The translations under genes and the position numbers were made by a program. Of a stretch of 64,000 nt of DNA, positions 23,192 to 35,429 are shown one piece after another. The stretch is from Conus ventricosus (Eukaryota; Mollusca; Gastropoda; Neogastropoda; Conidae). The notes under the pieces are model-generated. The model was not told the DNA's origin and searched no databases. It saw nothing but the letters and a program-made list of their open reading frames with translations. Position 1 is the first letter of the stretch. Every line of letters starts with the position of its first letter. Location: positions 48,008,597-48,072,596 of the forward strand of contig CM031600.1 in NCBI GenBank assembly GCA_018398815.1. The letters are read 5' to 3'.

Positions 23192-23640
23192 GATCAGAGC
23201 CCTGGACACCAGACTACCAAATGGGTGTACTGTTAAAAGAAATATGTAAACCTATAAAGACTGGTGTCCTTCTTGCCGCTGAGGATGGCTGTACCCCAAC
23301 TTCAGCGTTGTGGAGGATCCAGATCAGACCACGACCTCTGCCTCTCTTTGGCGAATCGACCATTGACGGTCGGACATTGGTTCACTGCGGGGCCCCTTTG
23401 CTCCCCTTCTTACGGGTCTCCGCCGCCGCAAAATCCACCCCCCCCCCCTTCCTTCACCGCCCAACAAACCAACCTCACCACCTACCCCCACCCCCTCCCC
23501 CAACAAACCCACCCCACCCCCGACAAACCCACCCCAACCCGAACAACCCCCCACCCCTACCCCACTCCCCAAAGACCCCCAAACACCCCCCCCCATTTCC
23601 CCCCCGCCCACTCTCCCCACTTACCCCCCCCCCCCCCAAC
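23192..23640. other. Unique DNA then C-rich low-complexity tract
   Basis: A C/A-rich block at 23440-23640 gives long proline-rich frames with no other content. The part before it (23192-23430) is not assigned. Confidence 0.5.
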
Positions 23641-23754
23641 AGAACCATGATTTTCTTTTAAGTAAGAGAAAACACGTAATGATTACGTCAACATTGTAGA
23701 CGTCATTTTCCGACTTAACTAACCGTGGATTTTTACCTAGCTTGTCCGTTCCTT

Positions 23755-23807
23755 TTGTTGTCTCCCTGATGAAGGCCATGTGGCCGAAATATAGTGCAGA
23801 GTAACAA
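23755..23807 (+). ncRNA. Minimal type I hammerhead ribozyme motif (Penelope-type)
   Basis: The core CTGATGA is at 23766-23772. It is followed by stem II GGCC-ATGT-GGCC (23774-23785) and GAAA (23786-23789). A cleavage triplet ATA can be read at 23791-23793, with only one base pair as stem III. Stem I pairs TTGTTG-TCT (23755-23763) with AGA-g-TAACAA (23798-23807, G101 bulged), with an internal loop and a closing C23765-G23794 pair. Very short stem III is a known feature of the hammerheads in Penelope-like retroelement terminal repeats, and the phrase GATGAAGGCC...GGCCGAAA is typical of them. No Penelope reverse transcriptase is visible nearby, so this is probably a terminal-repeat fragment. Confidence 0.6.
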
Positions 23808-24097
23808 TTTCATGTTTTCAAAAATGTTCTTCCCTTTGGAAGTTGGATATCAACTGCTTGATTTATGTATATTTTTTTCTTTATAAAATCAATTACGCGT
23901 TTTCACAAAATGTTTCTCCTTACACAGTCTCCTTACATTCATTTTCTTTTAAAATCACTTCATTGTTTGTGAAGGAATCGTTTATATTCACTAATGAATA
24001 ATTTCGCTTTTCTCTTTTTATTTATTTTTCCCCAACTGGAACTTATCCATGTGGAATCAATACTATAACAAAATCTCTAGCAGACTTCTGTCTGTAC

Positions 24098-25598
24098 TAT
24101 ACTGAGAGGCAATGAAAACGCAATCCCCATTTCGTCCCCGAAAAATGTCAGCTCAGCCAAAATAATGTGAATTATGCACGAGGCATGCAACCTAGCACGC
24201 GTATGTTGTATTGCGACGATCTGTATGACAGGCACAGTTGGGTTCATGACGTCATGAGTAAACCACTCCAACACATCTTTTACTGATAACTGCAAAACAC
24301 GTGCAACACAGGCATACTGTGATTGCATGCAAACAGCCCATGACTGTCCCCTATAAAAACACATTGGCGTTTTACTGACACTCGTACGCACCATGCCGCG
24401 GTTAACTACAGACCAGAGAAATCAAGCCATTGGCATGCTGAGGGCAGGCACTGTTCACATCAGGGCCGCACAACATTTCAATGTACACCCATCAACCATA
24501 ACCCGTCTTGCGACTCGGCACCAAAACACTGGAAGTGTAAAACGACCGTCCACGCCCAGGCGTCCAACGTGTGACGACGGCACGACAGGACCGTTACATT
24601 GTCACACTGCACCTCCGGAATCGTTTCCAGCCAGCTGCACAAACAGCCCGCAACACTATTGGGACTAGAGAAAGACCAATCAGCAGCCGTACCGTGCGTC
24701 GGCGTCTGGCAGCAGCAGGGCTACGGGCACGTCGACCATACCAAGGTCAGATCTTAACCCATCGCCATCGACTAGCACGCCAGCGATGGGCTGCCGCAGG
24801 TGGCTTTCTGGGGAACAGGGTTTGGGGGAATGTTGTTTTTTCGGATGAATCCGGTTCAATGTCTCTTTCCCGGATGGCCGTGATCGTGTGTATCGACGTC
24901 AGGGTGAACGTTTTGCGCAACCCTGTGTCATTGAGCGAGATCGTTATGGGGGTGGAGGGGTAATGGTCTGGGGTGCCATAAATGCTCAATTTCGATCGGA
25001 GCTTGTGTTTGTGCCAGGCAACTTGACGGTAAGGCGTTATATTGACACTGTTCTTGAGCCAGTTCTTCTTCCTCTCTGGAGACAGCATGGTGGCAACAGA
25101 CTAGTGTTTCAGCAGGACAATGCTCGACCCCACACAGCCGTTCTCACACGAAATTTCCTTCGGGACAGCAATGTGGATGTCATGCAGTGGCCCTCCGTGT
25201 CCCCCGACATGAATCCCATTGAACATTTGTGGGACGAACTTGGACGACGTGTGCAAGGTCAGCAGAATCCCCCAACTACCGTTGCTGAGCTCACCCAAGC
25301 ATTGCAGCATCACTGGAACGTGATACCGATCCGTATCATCCGTCGTTTGTGCGCTTCAATGACCCGACGTTTGCAAGCTTGTGTTCGTGCTCAAGGGGGA
25401 CACACCAGATATTGACAGTGTATTCCTTCTGTCGCGCCTAAATGGGCTTCACTTCAGGCGAATGTGCACCTGTTATAGGCAAACTAATGTACAGTGGTCG
25501 CACTTTTGTCACACGTATTTGCTTTGATGTGTGTTTGTTTCATTTCAATAAAATTGTCAGTTGACAATGGAATTGCGTTTTCTTTGCCTCTCAGTATA
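24098..25598 (+). mobile_element. Tc1/mariner (DD34E) transposon
   Basis: The inverted ends are TATACTGAGAGGCAATGAAA (24098) and, on the opposite strand, TATACTGAGAGGCAAAGAAA (25598 leftwards), continuing as ACGCAAT on both sides. The outer TA fits the TA target duplication. About 1.5 kb with a single transposase gene, the usual Tc1 size. A TATA-like TATAAAA lies at 24352, 35 bp or so before the start codon. Confidence 0.93.
24393..25415 (+). pseudogene. Tc1 transposase, frameshifted
   Basis: A cut-and-paste DDE transposase of about 340 residues. It starts MPRLTTDQRNQAIGMLRAG with a helix-turn-helix (HIRAAQHFNVHPSTITRL). The catalytic Asp residues are in FSDES and QQDNARPHTA, and the Glu is in SPDMNPIEHLWDELG, with 34 residues between the second Asp and the Glu. 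It ends GGHTRY. Two small shifts break it: one near 24570, after the helix-turn-helix, and one near 24860, just after FSDESGS. All catalytic residues survive in their local frames, so decay is light and sequencing error is possible. Confidence 0.9.
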
Positions 25599-26210
25599 TA
25601 TCACTGACCACTCTCTGGTCGCTCGGAAAACAAAGTTTTCCGTTTCCAATCCCCAAGGCTGAAAAATCGTTATCTATTTGTCCTTGACCCCATCAGGAGA
25701 CATATTCTCCCGTTTGGCCATTCCTGGTCTGCCATACATATCGGGAACACACCCATCCTACAAACAGGGAGCTTCTCTTACCTGTCACGTGCCTCAGCGT
25801 CCAAGCAACAAGAAGAAAAGGTTAGAGATTTAAAGCACTGTTCACATATTTTTTGTGGTCTAACATTGTGGTCATACTTTAAAAAATTCCCCCTTTCCAA
25901 AAAGTCCACCTGTACTCCTAAAATGAAATTTCACTTTTATGTTTTATATTCAATACACTCTCTTGTCATGACAGCCTTCACTTTCCCCGATCAAGATCCG
26001 GAGTAAGGGTCTATGTATGACTAAAACTCACTCAAAAAGACCCACTGCAATGATCGTCATGTATGTACTCCATGTTATCTTTTGTTTTCAATATTAAAGA
26101 AGACAAGAAGACGTGCAGTGTACAGCTACTATTCTTATGCTGACTTTGTCTTCCATTAAGGACGTGAACAGTTCGGCTGTCATGGTAAAACTGAATTTGT
26201 GTGTGTGTGT
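25599..26210. other. Unique DNA between Tc1 and LINE A
   Basis: No element or gene is recognised. Confidence 0.4.
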
Positions 26211-26577
26211 CAAGTCAAGTCAAGTCAAAATTTTATTTAGAGATGGAAACATTGAATAAGCATCATATCTGCTTCTTTTTTTATTATTTTCTTTTTACAT
26301 CAAACCGTCTATGAAAAAAGAGAAAAAAATCAAATCATACAATGCCTTTCAAATGTACAATGCCTTTCATCAAAAGAAAAGTAAACATACCGTCTTACCC
26401 GCTCCCATCTCCTCCCCTTTCCTCACTCACTTCCATTCACGTAAAAGGTATCAATGCTCATTGCCGTCCCTATGGTTACATTCACGAAGTGTATATCTTT
26501 ACCAGTGCATTTCTTTTCTGCACAGGATGGACATTTTTTCAGTGTGATATGTGATTAACGACTCATGAGATAATCTT

Positions 26578-26608
26578 TCAATTTTTTTTCTTAAATTTGT
26601 GTGTGTGT

Positions 26609-26669
<61 letters not shown>

Positions 26670-26950
26670 TTTTTTTTAAGGGTTTTGTGAGTTTATTCCA
26701 CAGATTTCCACGTGAATATACAAAACTGGATTTGTATAAATTGTCGCGTGGTCTAGGAATGGACAATAAATGATTATGTCTACGGCAATTGACTCTAAAT
26801 GTTTCTGTAATCTTTTGGGGAACTGTTCCATTAATAACGTTATGCATACAAAGGCTTTATTGAAAAAGAGTCTGCTTGGGAAGGTTAATATTTTCAGTTG
26901 TTCGTAATCTTCATCAGTTAACATCAGTTTTAACAATACTAATTTCAATG
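26578..26950 (-). pseudogene. LINE A C-terminal tail
   Basis: Two overlapping element-strand frames share the tail expected after a LINE reverse transcriptase: LFFNKAFVCITLLMEQFPK in one, and LLSIPRPRDNLYKSSFVYS followed by LWNKL in the other. The frames meet at a shift near 26790. The (AC)n expansion begins where the frame ends. Confidence 0.65.
26598..26667. repeat. (GT)n microsatellite inside LINE A
   Basis: About 33 GT units with one break, lying directly after the LINE coding tail. Confidence 0.95.
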
Positions 26951-27358
26951 CTCATTTGTACAGACGATGAATTAATTTTAAATTATGTTCACTACAGCTG
27001 TCCGAAAGGGTTGATGCATAATCAATTAATGACAAAATATGTGCACAGAAAAAAAGTTTTAGAGAGTGGCCATCGAGGAAATTTTTTTAAATCCGAGACA
27101 ACTGAAATATTTTTTTGGAAAGGCGTTTTGCTAAGAATGTTGTATGTTTGTCCAAGATAAATTTTTGTCAATAATGACACCTAGTGTTTTGTATGAACTG
27201 ACTTCCTCAACTTTATTGTTGGATATGAGTAAAGGCTGAAAATTTGATTTCATTTTTTGTCGTTTTTGTCTTTGCACTTTGTTTTAATAGCATTTAAAGA
27301 CATATGCTTTAGTTGTTCCATTCAGTAAGTTTATCGATATCTGCTTGAAGCTTAATTG

Positions 27359-28369
27359 TTAATTATAGGCATCAGAGTCGTTTTGGTGAAGAGATGTATC
27401 ATCTGCAAACATTTCGCATTCACATTTAACAAAACAAGGCAAATCATTTACGTATATAGTAAACAAAAGAGGTCCTAACACAGAGTCTTGTGGAACACCA
27501 TATTTGACAGGCATAAATGTTGACAATTTGTCAGCTACAGCTACTAATTGTTTTCGGTCACATAAAAAAGATGAAATAAGACTTATGAATTCTGGAGTCA
27601 GTTTGTAAAGTTCAAGTTTACGGCACAACAAAGAATGGTTGATGACATCAAATGCTTTTTCAAAGTCTACGAAGAGAATACCTGCAAATTTATTCTCGTT
27701 TATGCTGCAAAGAAGACTGCACATAAGCTGTATAACGGCTGTGTGGCAAGAATGATTGTTTTGAAAGCCCGGCTGACTTTCGTGGAGAAGTTTGTTATCA
27801 ACGAAATAAGCAGACAGAGACTTATGCATGTGTTTTTCGATCGGTTTTGCTATGGCTGATAAAATGGATATCGGTCTGTAATTTGATGGGTTTGAAGAAT
27901 CCCGGTTTTATACAGAGGAATAACTTTAGCTTCCTTAAATTTTAGAGGAAAAGTTTGTTTATCTATGCATAAATTGTATAAGTATGTCAAAGTATCTGTG
28001 ATAACAGGACATGACGACTTAGGTATTTTTGTCTCGATACCATCAAAATCAAGATTAGGCTTTACAACCATCTAAAACGGTCATGGGTTTCAGACTAATG
28101 AACACGATATTCTTAGAATGGATGTATTGTTCCAAATGATTGAGATAATTTTCACTAGATTTATCATTTATTATGATTCTACCTGCTAAGTTTGCAAAAT
28201 GATCATTTAGTTGATCTGCAGATATGTCTGAGCTCATTTGTTGACTTTTTGACACATGTTTATTAGTTATTAATATGTTAATTGCTTTCCAAATTTGCCT
28301 GGTATCTTTGGTAGAAATTAACATTTTTCTAAAGTAAGTACGTTTCGATTTCTGTTTTAATGACGTCAC
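27359..28369 (-). pseudogene. LINE A reverse transcriptase region
   Basis: Element-strand motifs in order are FVDFEKAFDVINHSLL (the first catalytic Asp region), YGVPQDSVLGPLLF, and FADDTSL with the FADD catalytic pair encoded at 27398-27409. The N-terminal linker, with DTRQIWKAINILI (28055-28369) and AKVIPLYKTG (27850-28071), lies in other frames, so several shifts have broken the protein. The enzyme copies its own RNA at a nicked chromosomal site. Endonuclease fragments lie upstream at higher coordinates. Confidence 0.82.
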
Positions 28370-28498
28370 TTTATTTCTTTGTTTTCTGAATTCTTCATTT
28401 GTTCCGAAATTACTCAGATGATTTTTTTAAAAAATTAATTTCTGTGTCAATTTCTTTAGTTATCTATGGAGGTTTTGTTTCCTGTTTAATCCTTTTCT

Positions 28499-29381
28499 TT
28501 ATAAAAGGGGCGTGTTTATTATATACAGAGGTAAACGCATCAATCCAAAATTCAGCTGCTTTATTTGGATCTCTGATTTGATAGACGAGGTCAAATTGTG
28601 CTTCAGAAAGGTCAGTAAGAAATCTTCTTCTTTAAAGTTTCTAAAGCTCCTGTAGTAAATAACTTTATGACCTACTTTTGGAATTTTTACACGGTTTTTT
28701 GAACCAAGTAAGGCAAATTGAGTTGTGATCACTGCAGCCATAGGGAGGGAACAAAGTTCGATAATGTATTGTTTTGCATTTGTGTAAATATGATCTATTA
28801 GAGTAGCGGAATTTTCAGTTATGCGTGTTGGTCTATCGATTAGTTGTTCTAAATTATGTGATATATAGTTTTAATACACTTTGATTTTGTTTTTAACAGA
28901 TCAATGTTAAAATCTCCTAAAAAAATTGTCTCATAACTTAGAATGGTTACTTCATCCATTATGCATTAAATCTGTCCTGCCAATCGTGGTTTCTGATGGG
29001 TTTCTGTAGACAAAGCCTATTGCAAGCGGTTGACTATTTTTCATACGTTTTTTCAATCCAGACAGATTCAACACCATAATTTTCAAAATTAACTAGCCTT
29101 TTACATTTTAATGGGGAAGCATGATATATAAGTAAGCCAGTGGATTTTGGTTTATAGGGGTCTAGTCGCATTATTTGGTATCCTGACATGTCCATTTCTG
29201 CATCTGGTATATGAGAAGATAACCGGGATTCAGAAAAAACAAAATACATGAAACTGTTTCCATCACTGCGAAGTATAGTTGCAATGTCATCTTTTTTGTT
29301 TGTTGCGTTATTGATGTTAAGGTACCCTACACGAACACGAAGTCCATGTTTGGATGGCCATATGTCTAAAGTCATAGGCAT
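28499..29381 (-). pseudogene. LINE A apurinic-type endonuclease region
   Basis: The element-strand frame 29034-29381 contains RVGYLNINNATNKKDDI, FVFSESRLSSHIP and GLLIYHASPL. These correspond to the first strands of the exonuclease-endonuclease-phosphatase fold used by LINEs to nick the target. The rest (28499-28741 and between) is fragmentary, with NLSEAQFDLV-like content split over frames. It is not functional. Confidence 0.65.
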
Positions 29382-29399
29382 GTTGCAGTGTATAGCACT

Positions 29400-29630
29400 A
29401 GGTATGGCTTAAATAAAATGGTGAGAGGGAACACTAAATAAATCACTGCTTGTTTATAAAACAAATATTCACTTTCTAAACCAGTGGCCTAACTATTGAA
29501 ATTCTAAAAATGATATGAAAAAAAATCATATCAAAAATCAGAAGACAAGGTGAGAGTAATCAAACAAAGGATCAAATCTAAAAATCACAAGTTATCAAAG
29601 AAACCACGAATAAACACACACACACACACA

Positions 29631-29687
<57 letters not shown>

Positions 29688-30054
29688 AAAAAAACACGAT
29701 GATTTTATGATTTGAATATAGATTACAAATTAATCTGTGTAATTTTCACACAGCACAAGGTGAAAACCTATAGGGTATTTCAAAGACAAAAAAAGGAAAA
29801 AACTACATGAACAATACCAAGAAACGTTTGTACGAACGTAAACAAAACACTTTAAAGAAAACCAACAGGAAAGCAACAATTGTGTGTGTGTGTGCACAAG
29901 CGTATAATCCGTGCTCCGTATTGGATAACTTCAAAGCCGAATTAACGAATTCCATTGGCGGTGTATTCGCAATCCCGTCAAATAACTTTGCAAGTAACAC
30001 AGACACAGACACCTTCGCGTAGTTTTGCCAAACGGAATCCGCCTACTGTCGCCG

Positions 30055-30056
<2 letters not shown>
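29400..30056. other. Unassigned DNA with (AC)n at 29611-29690
   Basis: An interrupted AC microsatellite ending in an A run. The rest shows no gene. Confidence 0.6.
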
Positions 30057-31229
<1,173 letters not shown>

Positions 31230-31399
31230 GCAATACAGAAGATGAAGAGGTAAGTAAATGATCTGCCTTCGGATTCAAAACTTCGGCGGTAAAATAGGGG
31301 ACATCAGATGACCCTACATATCCCACTGTTAGCGCAAACAAACAGTGGAAAATGTCTTGAGTTCATGCAAAGCAGCGCTAACCTAGGAAGGTTCACATG

Positions 31400-31740
31400 G
31401 AGACAAAACCAGGTGCTTAAAGATCACATGTGTGGTTAGCACTGCCAGAAGAAAACCCTGCGCCACTAGAAGCACCAGCAACAACATTCTACACGACAGC
31501 AGACCACAAATATATGGTCTGGAATAGCAGTGACATTAACATTATGGAACTGGGGATGGAGTGGTTGACTGGGAGTGCACTGCGGACCTCCCAGAATAGG
31601 AGAACATCCAGATATCATCAGGAAGAGTGGCATGAGACCGGATATTGTACCCCACACAGGGTCGTCAAAACAGCTGATTCTGATTGAACTCACTGTGCCA
31701 TATGAAAGCTGAATGGAACAAGCTCATATCTACAAGACTA
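31400..31740 (+). pseudogene. Decayed ORF with PD...IELTVPYE motif, part 1
   Basis: An open frame ending at 31740 contains GMRPDIVPHTGSSKQLILIE and then LTVPYES, a stop, and MEQAHIYKTK. The pattern PD-x(n)-hhhIELTVPYE followed by EEAH-like residues recurs in repeat-derived proteins of many invertebrates (my recollection). It has the look of a restriction-endonuclease-like fold, though that is inference. It is interrupted by LINE B at 31741. After the LINE the same frame resumes (34385). It is already decayed: it contains a TGA and a TAG. Confidence 0.5.
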
Positions 31741-32321
31741 AATAGTGTCCCCGGGCTTGGCGACTATCCCCAACCCGGTGGGTCCCCGGGTGGCGGATAG
31801 GGTGTCGGCCCCCAGATATGAGGGTTAGCTGCGATATAAGTCAGGCTTGCCTGGTCGAATAAGCAGTCCCGGACCAACTGGCGATGTTCCTACCAGGACG
31901 GGGCGGGGTAACAGGTGGCACTGTTACACCATATCAAATCCCCCAAGTGTCCTGTGACGGGTTCATCATGCGAGTAAGAGGCGCATAAAAACCTCTAGCC
32001 CCGGGGAAGGAAAACCTGGGAGAAACAAACCAGGGTAGGGAATGCTCATCGGCCTTGGTCGGCAAGTCGCCTACGAGAGGGAAACTCGGACAAGAAAACC
32101 AACGCCGAAGACGGATGTACTGGGCCCTTGGCGAGTAACGGCAGTACAACGCATCTACGTCATGAATGGAAAACCTCACAGATTTTCGATATGGTGCTCT
32201 ACTAGAGGAGTCCCGCCGGGCTAGTAGAGTGCCGGGCCCTGTGCCTCAAAAGGGGCCACCCCATGCGTCTGGTGGTCACCCCGTCCGGTGAGAGGAGCCA
32301 GGCATCGGAGGCGGGGGGAAA

Positions 32322-33162
32322 ATGCTACTGGCCGAAAAACATCTGACCTGGAGAACCCCTAGACCACTCAACATTCTCCAGTGGAATGCAGAGGGCGTCT
32401 ACTACAAAAAGATCCCACTTACTGAGAGAATGTACACAGAAAACATTGATGTGGCCTGTCTGGAAGGATGGCCTCCGGAGAAAACTCCAGAAGAGTGGTG
32501 TGACTGGCTGTATGTACCAATGGACCTCGCAGTACCTGAAAAATAGGAAGGCCCGAGTCCATGACAACGGAGCATACAGTCGGAAGAAGACACTGAGAGA
32601 AGGAGTCCCTCAAGGAGGTGTCCTCAACCCTACCCTATTCCTTGTCTTTATCAACGACATCGTCAAAGATATGCCACGCAAAGTCCAAGGAGCCATCTAT
32701 GCAGACGATCTTATCCTATGGTGCTCGGAAGAGAACCTCACAACTGCCAACTACAGGCTACAGCAGGTGCTGAATGTTCTCGAAAGGTGGACAAAACAGT
32801 GGCTGGTAACAATTAATGCTAAGAAGACCACTTACACTGTTTTCAGCCTCTCACCCAAAGAACAGAAGGCCAACCTGAGCATCAATGGACAAACTCTGCT
32901 TGCTGAAAATAACCCCACGTACCTGGGAGTCACCTTCGACAAACGCCTGACGTGGAAGAAGCAAGCAGAGAAAACAGAATTAAGAGCAAAAGTACGTCTT
33001 GCCCTCATGAAGAAGCTGGCAGGAACAACATGGGGTGCAGACAACACGACCCTCAGGAGACTGTACACTGGTAGAGTCAGGCCAGTGCTGGAGTATGGCA
33101 TGACTGCATGGGGCACTACAACCAAATCCAATTTTGAACGGATCAGCAAGATTCAGAATTAA
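32322..33162 (+). pseudogene. LINE B endonuclease start fused to reverse transcriptase
   Basis: The stretch LNILQWNAEGVYYKKIPLTE and ENIDVACLE (32370-32462) is the first strand and helix of the LINE endonuclease, where the next residues should be the catalytic QETH. Instead the frame passes directly into reverse transcriptase. The latter begins near FLKNRKA-like residues and has REGVPQGGVLNPTLF, YADD encoded at 32698-32709, and NPTYLGVTFDKRLTWKK. The frame breaks at about 33160. The join shows one internal deletion of the endonuclease and the first RT blocks. Confidence 0.85.
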
Positions 33163-34373
33163 GCTACCGTATCATCACAGGAGCCATGAAGTCTACGCCA
33201 ATTCAGGAGCTTGAAACAATCACAGAGCTCCAGCCCTTGAGGATCGCAGAGACGCCAAACTCCTGACCCAGGCTGCCAAGTTCAAGAGGCTGCAAGGCCA
33301 CCCCATGAAAGACAGACTGTCCCAGCCAACAAAAGGACGGCTGAAGAGAGGGAGCTTTGTACACCAGAGCAGGATCCTAGAACGGCAACATCAAGATATC
33401 CTTGACCATGACTCCAAAGTGATACCTCGTAGTCTTGCCGTCCCTCCCTGGAGCGAAGGAACCCTTCGCCTCATCCAGTGCAGCATCCCTGGTGCTGGCC
33501 CCAAAGATTTCCAAAGCGGCCCTGAAAGAAAGTCCCTCACCCTTGAACACCTCCATACCCAGTTCCCTAAAGAATCCTGGACTCATGTCTACACCGACGG
33601 CTCTGCAGCAGATGCCATTCGAAATGGAGGGGCAGGAGTCTATGTCCAAAATCCAGGAGGCAGAGAAGAAAAGATCTGCCTCGCTACCGGCCTGTACTCC
33701 ACAAATAACAGAGCTGAAGCAGAAGCCCTGAAAACAGCAGCAGCTCACATCGAGGTCAGCCCCTACGCCAGCCACAACGTTGTCTTCCTGACCGACGCCC
33801 TGTCCATCTTGCAGGCCTTCAGTCCAGCAGAGATCTAGAGCTCAACGATCTGTCCTCATTTCTCGCCTCCCTCTGCAAAAGTCACACAGTCATCCTGCAG
33901 TGGATTCCCTCCCACTGCAATGTGCTCGGAAATGAGACTGCTGACTCCCTGGCAAAGGAGGGCACTACGAAGGAGCAGATGGACAGATCTACCAGCTACC
34001 TGAATCCAGGACCATCATTAAGGCCAAGCTGCAGAACAAGTGGTAGCAGCAGCATCCACATCACAACAGAGCAGACCCATACTACCTGCTGACTCGACGA
34101 GAGCAGGTAGTCATCTTCAGGCTCAGGACAGGCCACAACCGCCTGAAACACCACCTATTCTTTAAACTCCGCATCGGCAACACAGAGCAGTGCCCTGCAG
34201 AACAGGCAGCCAGACAACAGAACATCTGCTGCAGTCCTGCCCGCTCCACCAAGCGCTCCGAGAGAAAACCTGGCCGGAAGCTCTATGGAGGACTGGAGGA
34301 CCTGCGACGTACTGCCACCTTTGTCGAAGAGACGGGGGAATCCATCTGAATAAATGACGAACGAGACAACAAC
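33163..34373 (+). pseudogene. LINE B C-terminal region with RNase H
   Basis: After a shift at about 33160 the frame 33305-33838 includes the RNase H core: HVYTDGSAADAIRNGGAGVY (first Asp encoded at 33596), then NNRAEAEALKTAAAHI (Glu) and VVFLTDALSILQAF (second Asp). After a further shift at 33836 come ILQWIPSHCNVLGNETADSL, with the conserved His and Asp. The 3' part holds remnants of a terminal zinc-knuckle region and then the 3' end. RNase H removes the RNA strand during copying. Confidence 0.85.
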
Positions 34374-34384
34374 AATAGTGTCCC

Positions 34385-34460
34385 AGCCTAACTAGCAGCT
34401 TTAGGGAATCTGGCTTCCAAGCCAAAGATCTCGCCATAGCAGTTGGAGCAGGATCGTAGA
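34385..34460 (+). pseudogene. Decayed ORF with IELTVPYE motif, part 2
   Basis: Reading on from AAATAGTGTCCC in the same frame as part 1 gives SFRESGFQAKDLAIAVGAGS and then a stop. The C-terminal end of this family usually has a G..A...EVGARG-like pattern (recollection). This supports the view that LINE B split one reading frame. Confidence 0.5.
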
Positions 34461-35329
34461 ATCATGAGCATATAATCTTATGCAACAGGTCGGAATTTTA
34501 TTTTTTGTATTTGTGAAATCATTGTTTAACGACTGTTACTCATTTTGTTGCCTTTCTTCGTTTGTTTTGTCGAGAAAGAGTTTTGATCTAAATCCTATTT
34601 TTATTAATCTCATAGTTACTATGCTGTCTGGTCATTGACATATTGTGATCTTTTGCTCTGTAACATTCTCGTTGTTTGTTTGTTTGTTTTAACTTTTTGT
34701 ATGTTTGTTTTGTGACAGACAGATGTATGGACAGAATAAACGTTCATGTTTCAGGTTACCGTTCCACTACACACCTGCGACGGGTTTCATTCTATCGTTT
34801 TTCTGTCTTTGTCACTGTAAGCCTATACTATTAACGTATTTCTGATTGTGTGGGCATTGACATTTAGCACTTACTTCATTTAAACTGACCATAAATTGAT
34901 GAAAAAGACACATCGGTACAGGCAAAACATGCTGCGGTGGTTTTTCGTATCTAGGCCTATACACAACTGTAGGCATACAGACCACAGATATATCACATAG
35001 AGTAAATCGATTTTATCGGGAATGTGGAAAATAAAGTGCAACACCAGAAGTGAGAGAGGGAGGAGGAGGAGAGAAGGAGAGTGGTGCGGCGTCCGCGTAC
35101 TCACACACACACACACACACACACACACAGATACGAGCATGAAAAGACAGATGAACGTGACGATGAATGTGACCAACAAAACAGAAAGCGGCACTCCAAT
35201 TGGTCCTGACCTAGACACTGATTGCTGACCCATGCTGCACGATACAGGCACATGACCTGTTCCTGCCCGACGTATCTGCTCTCCACAGCTGTTAAGCAAA
35301 CCTCAGAAAAAGAAATGTTCATTCTGACT
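34461..35329. other. Unassigned DNA with (AC)n at 35101-35128
   Basis: No gene or element end is recognised. Confidence 0.45.
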
Positions 35330-35429
35330 NNNNNNNNNNNNNNNNNNNNNNNNNNNNNNNNNNNNNNNNNNNNNNNNNNNNNNNNNNNNNNNNNNNNNNN
35401 NNNNNNNNNNNNNNNNNNNNNNNNNNNNN
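35330..35429. other. Assembly gap of 100 N
   Basis: Exactly 100 N. It cuts off the 5' part of the integrase gene that follows. Confidence 0.98.

Larger units (their letters stand above)
26211..29399 (-). mobile_element. Non-LTR retrotransposon A, decayed
   Basis: Minus-strand remains of a LINE with an endonuclease (29034-29381), a linker and reverse transcriptase (27359-28369), and a C-terminal tail (26690-26950). On the element strand the 3' end carries AATAAAATTTTGACTTGACT, a short (TTGAC)3 tail at 26211-26227 of the kind seen in CR1/L2/Nimb-type elements. The 5' boundary near 29399 is approximate. An expanded (AC)n interrupts the C-terminal part at 26598-26667. Confidence 0.8.
31752..34373 (+). 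mobile_element. Non-LTR retrotransposon B with 11-bp target duplication
   Basis: AATAGTGTCCC occurs at 31741-31751 and again at 34374-34384, so the boundaries are exact. The element starts with a GC-rich 5' region (CCGGGCTTGGCGACTATCC). It has the beginning of an endonuclease, reverse transcriptase and RNase H, and ends ...AATAAATGACGAACGAGACA followed by ACAAC. An RNase H domain places it in the I/Jockey-like group of LINEs. At 2.6 kb it is about half a normal length because most of the endonuclease is deleted (junction near 32462). Confidence 0.88.

Noticed and set aside
23264..23661. Proline-rich protein frames
   Set aside because: They come from a C-rich low-complexity tract next to a gap.
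24747..25088. Minus-strand frame across the Tc1 transposase
   Set aside because: Antisense shadow of the transposase.
33377..33775. Minus-strand frame opposite LINE B RNase H
   Set aside because: Shadow of the RNase H frame.
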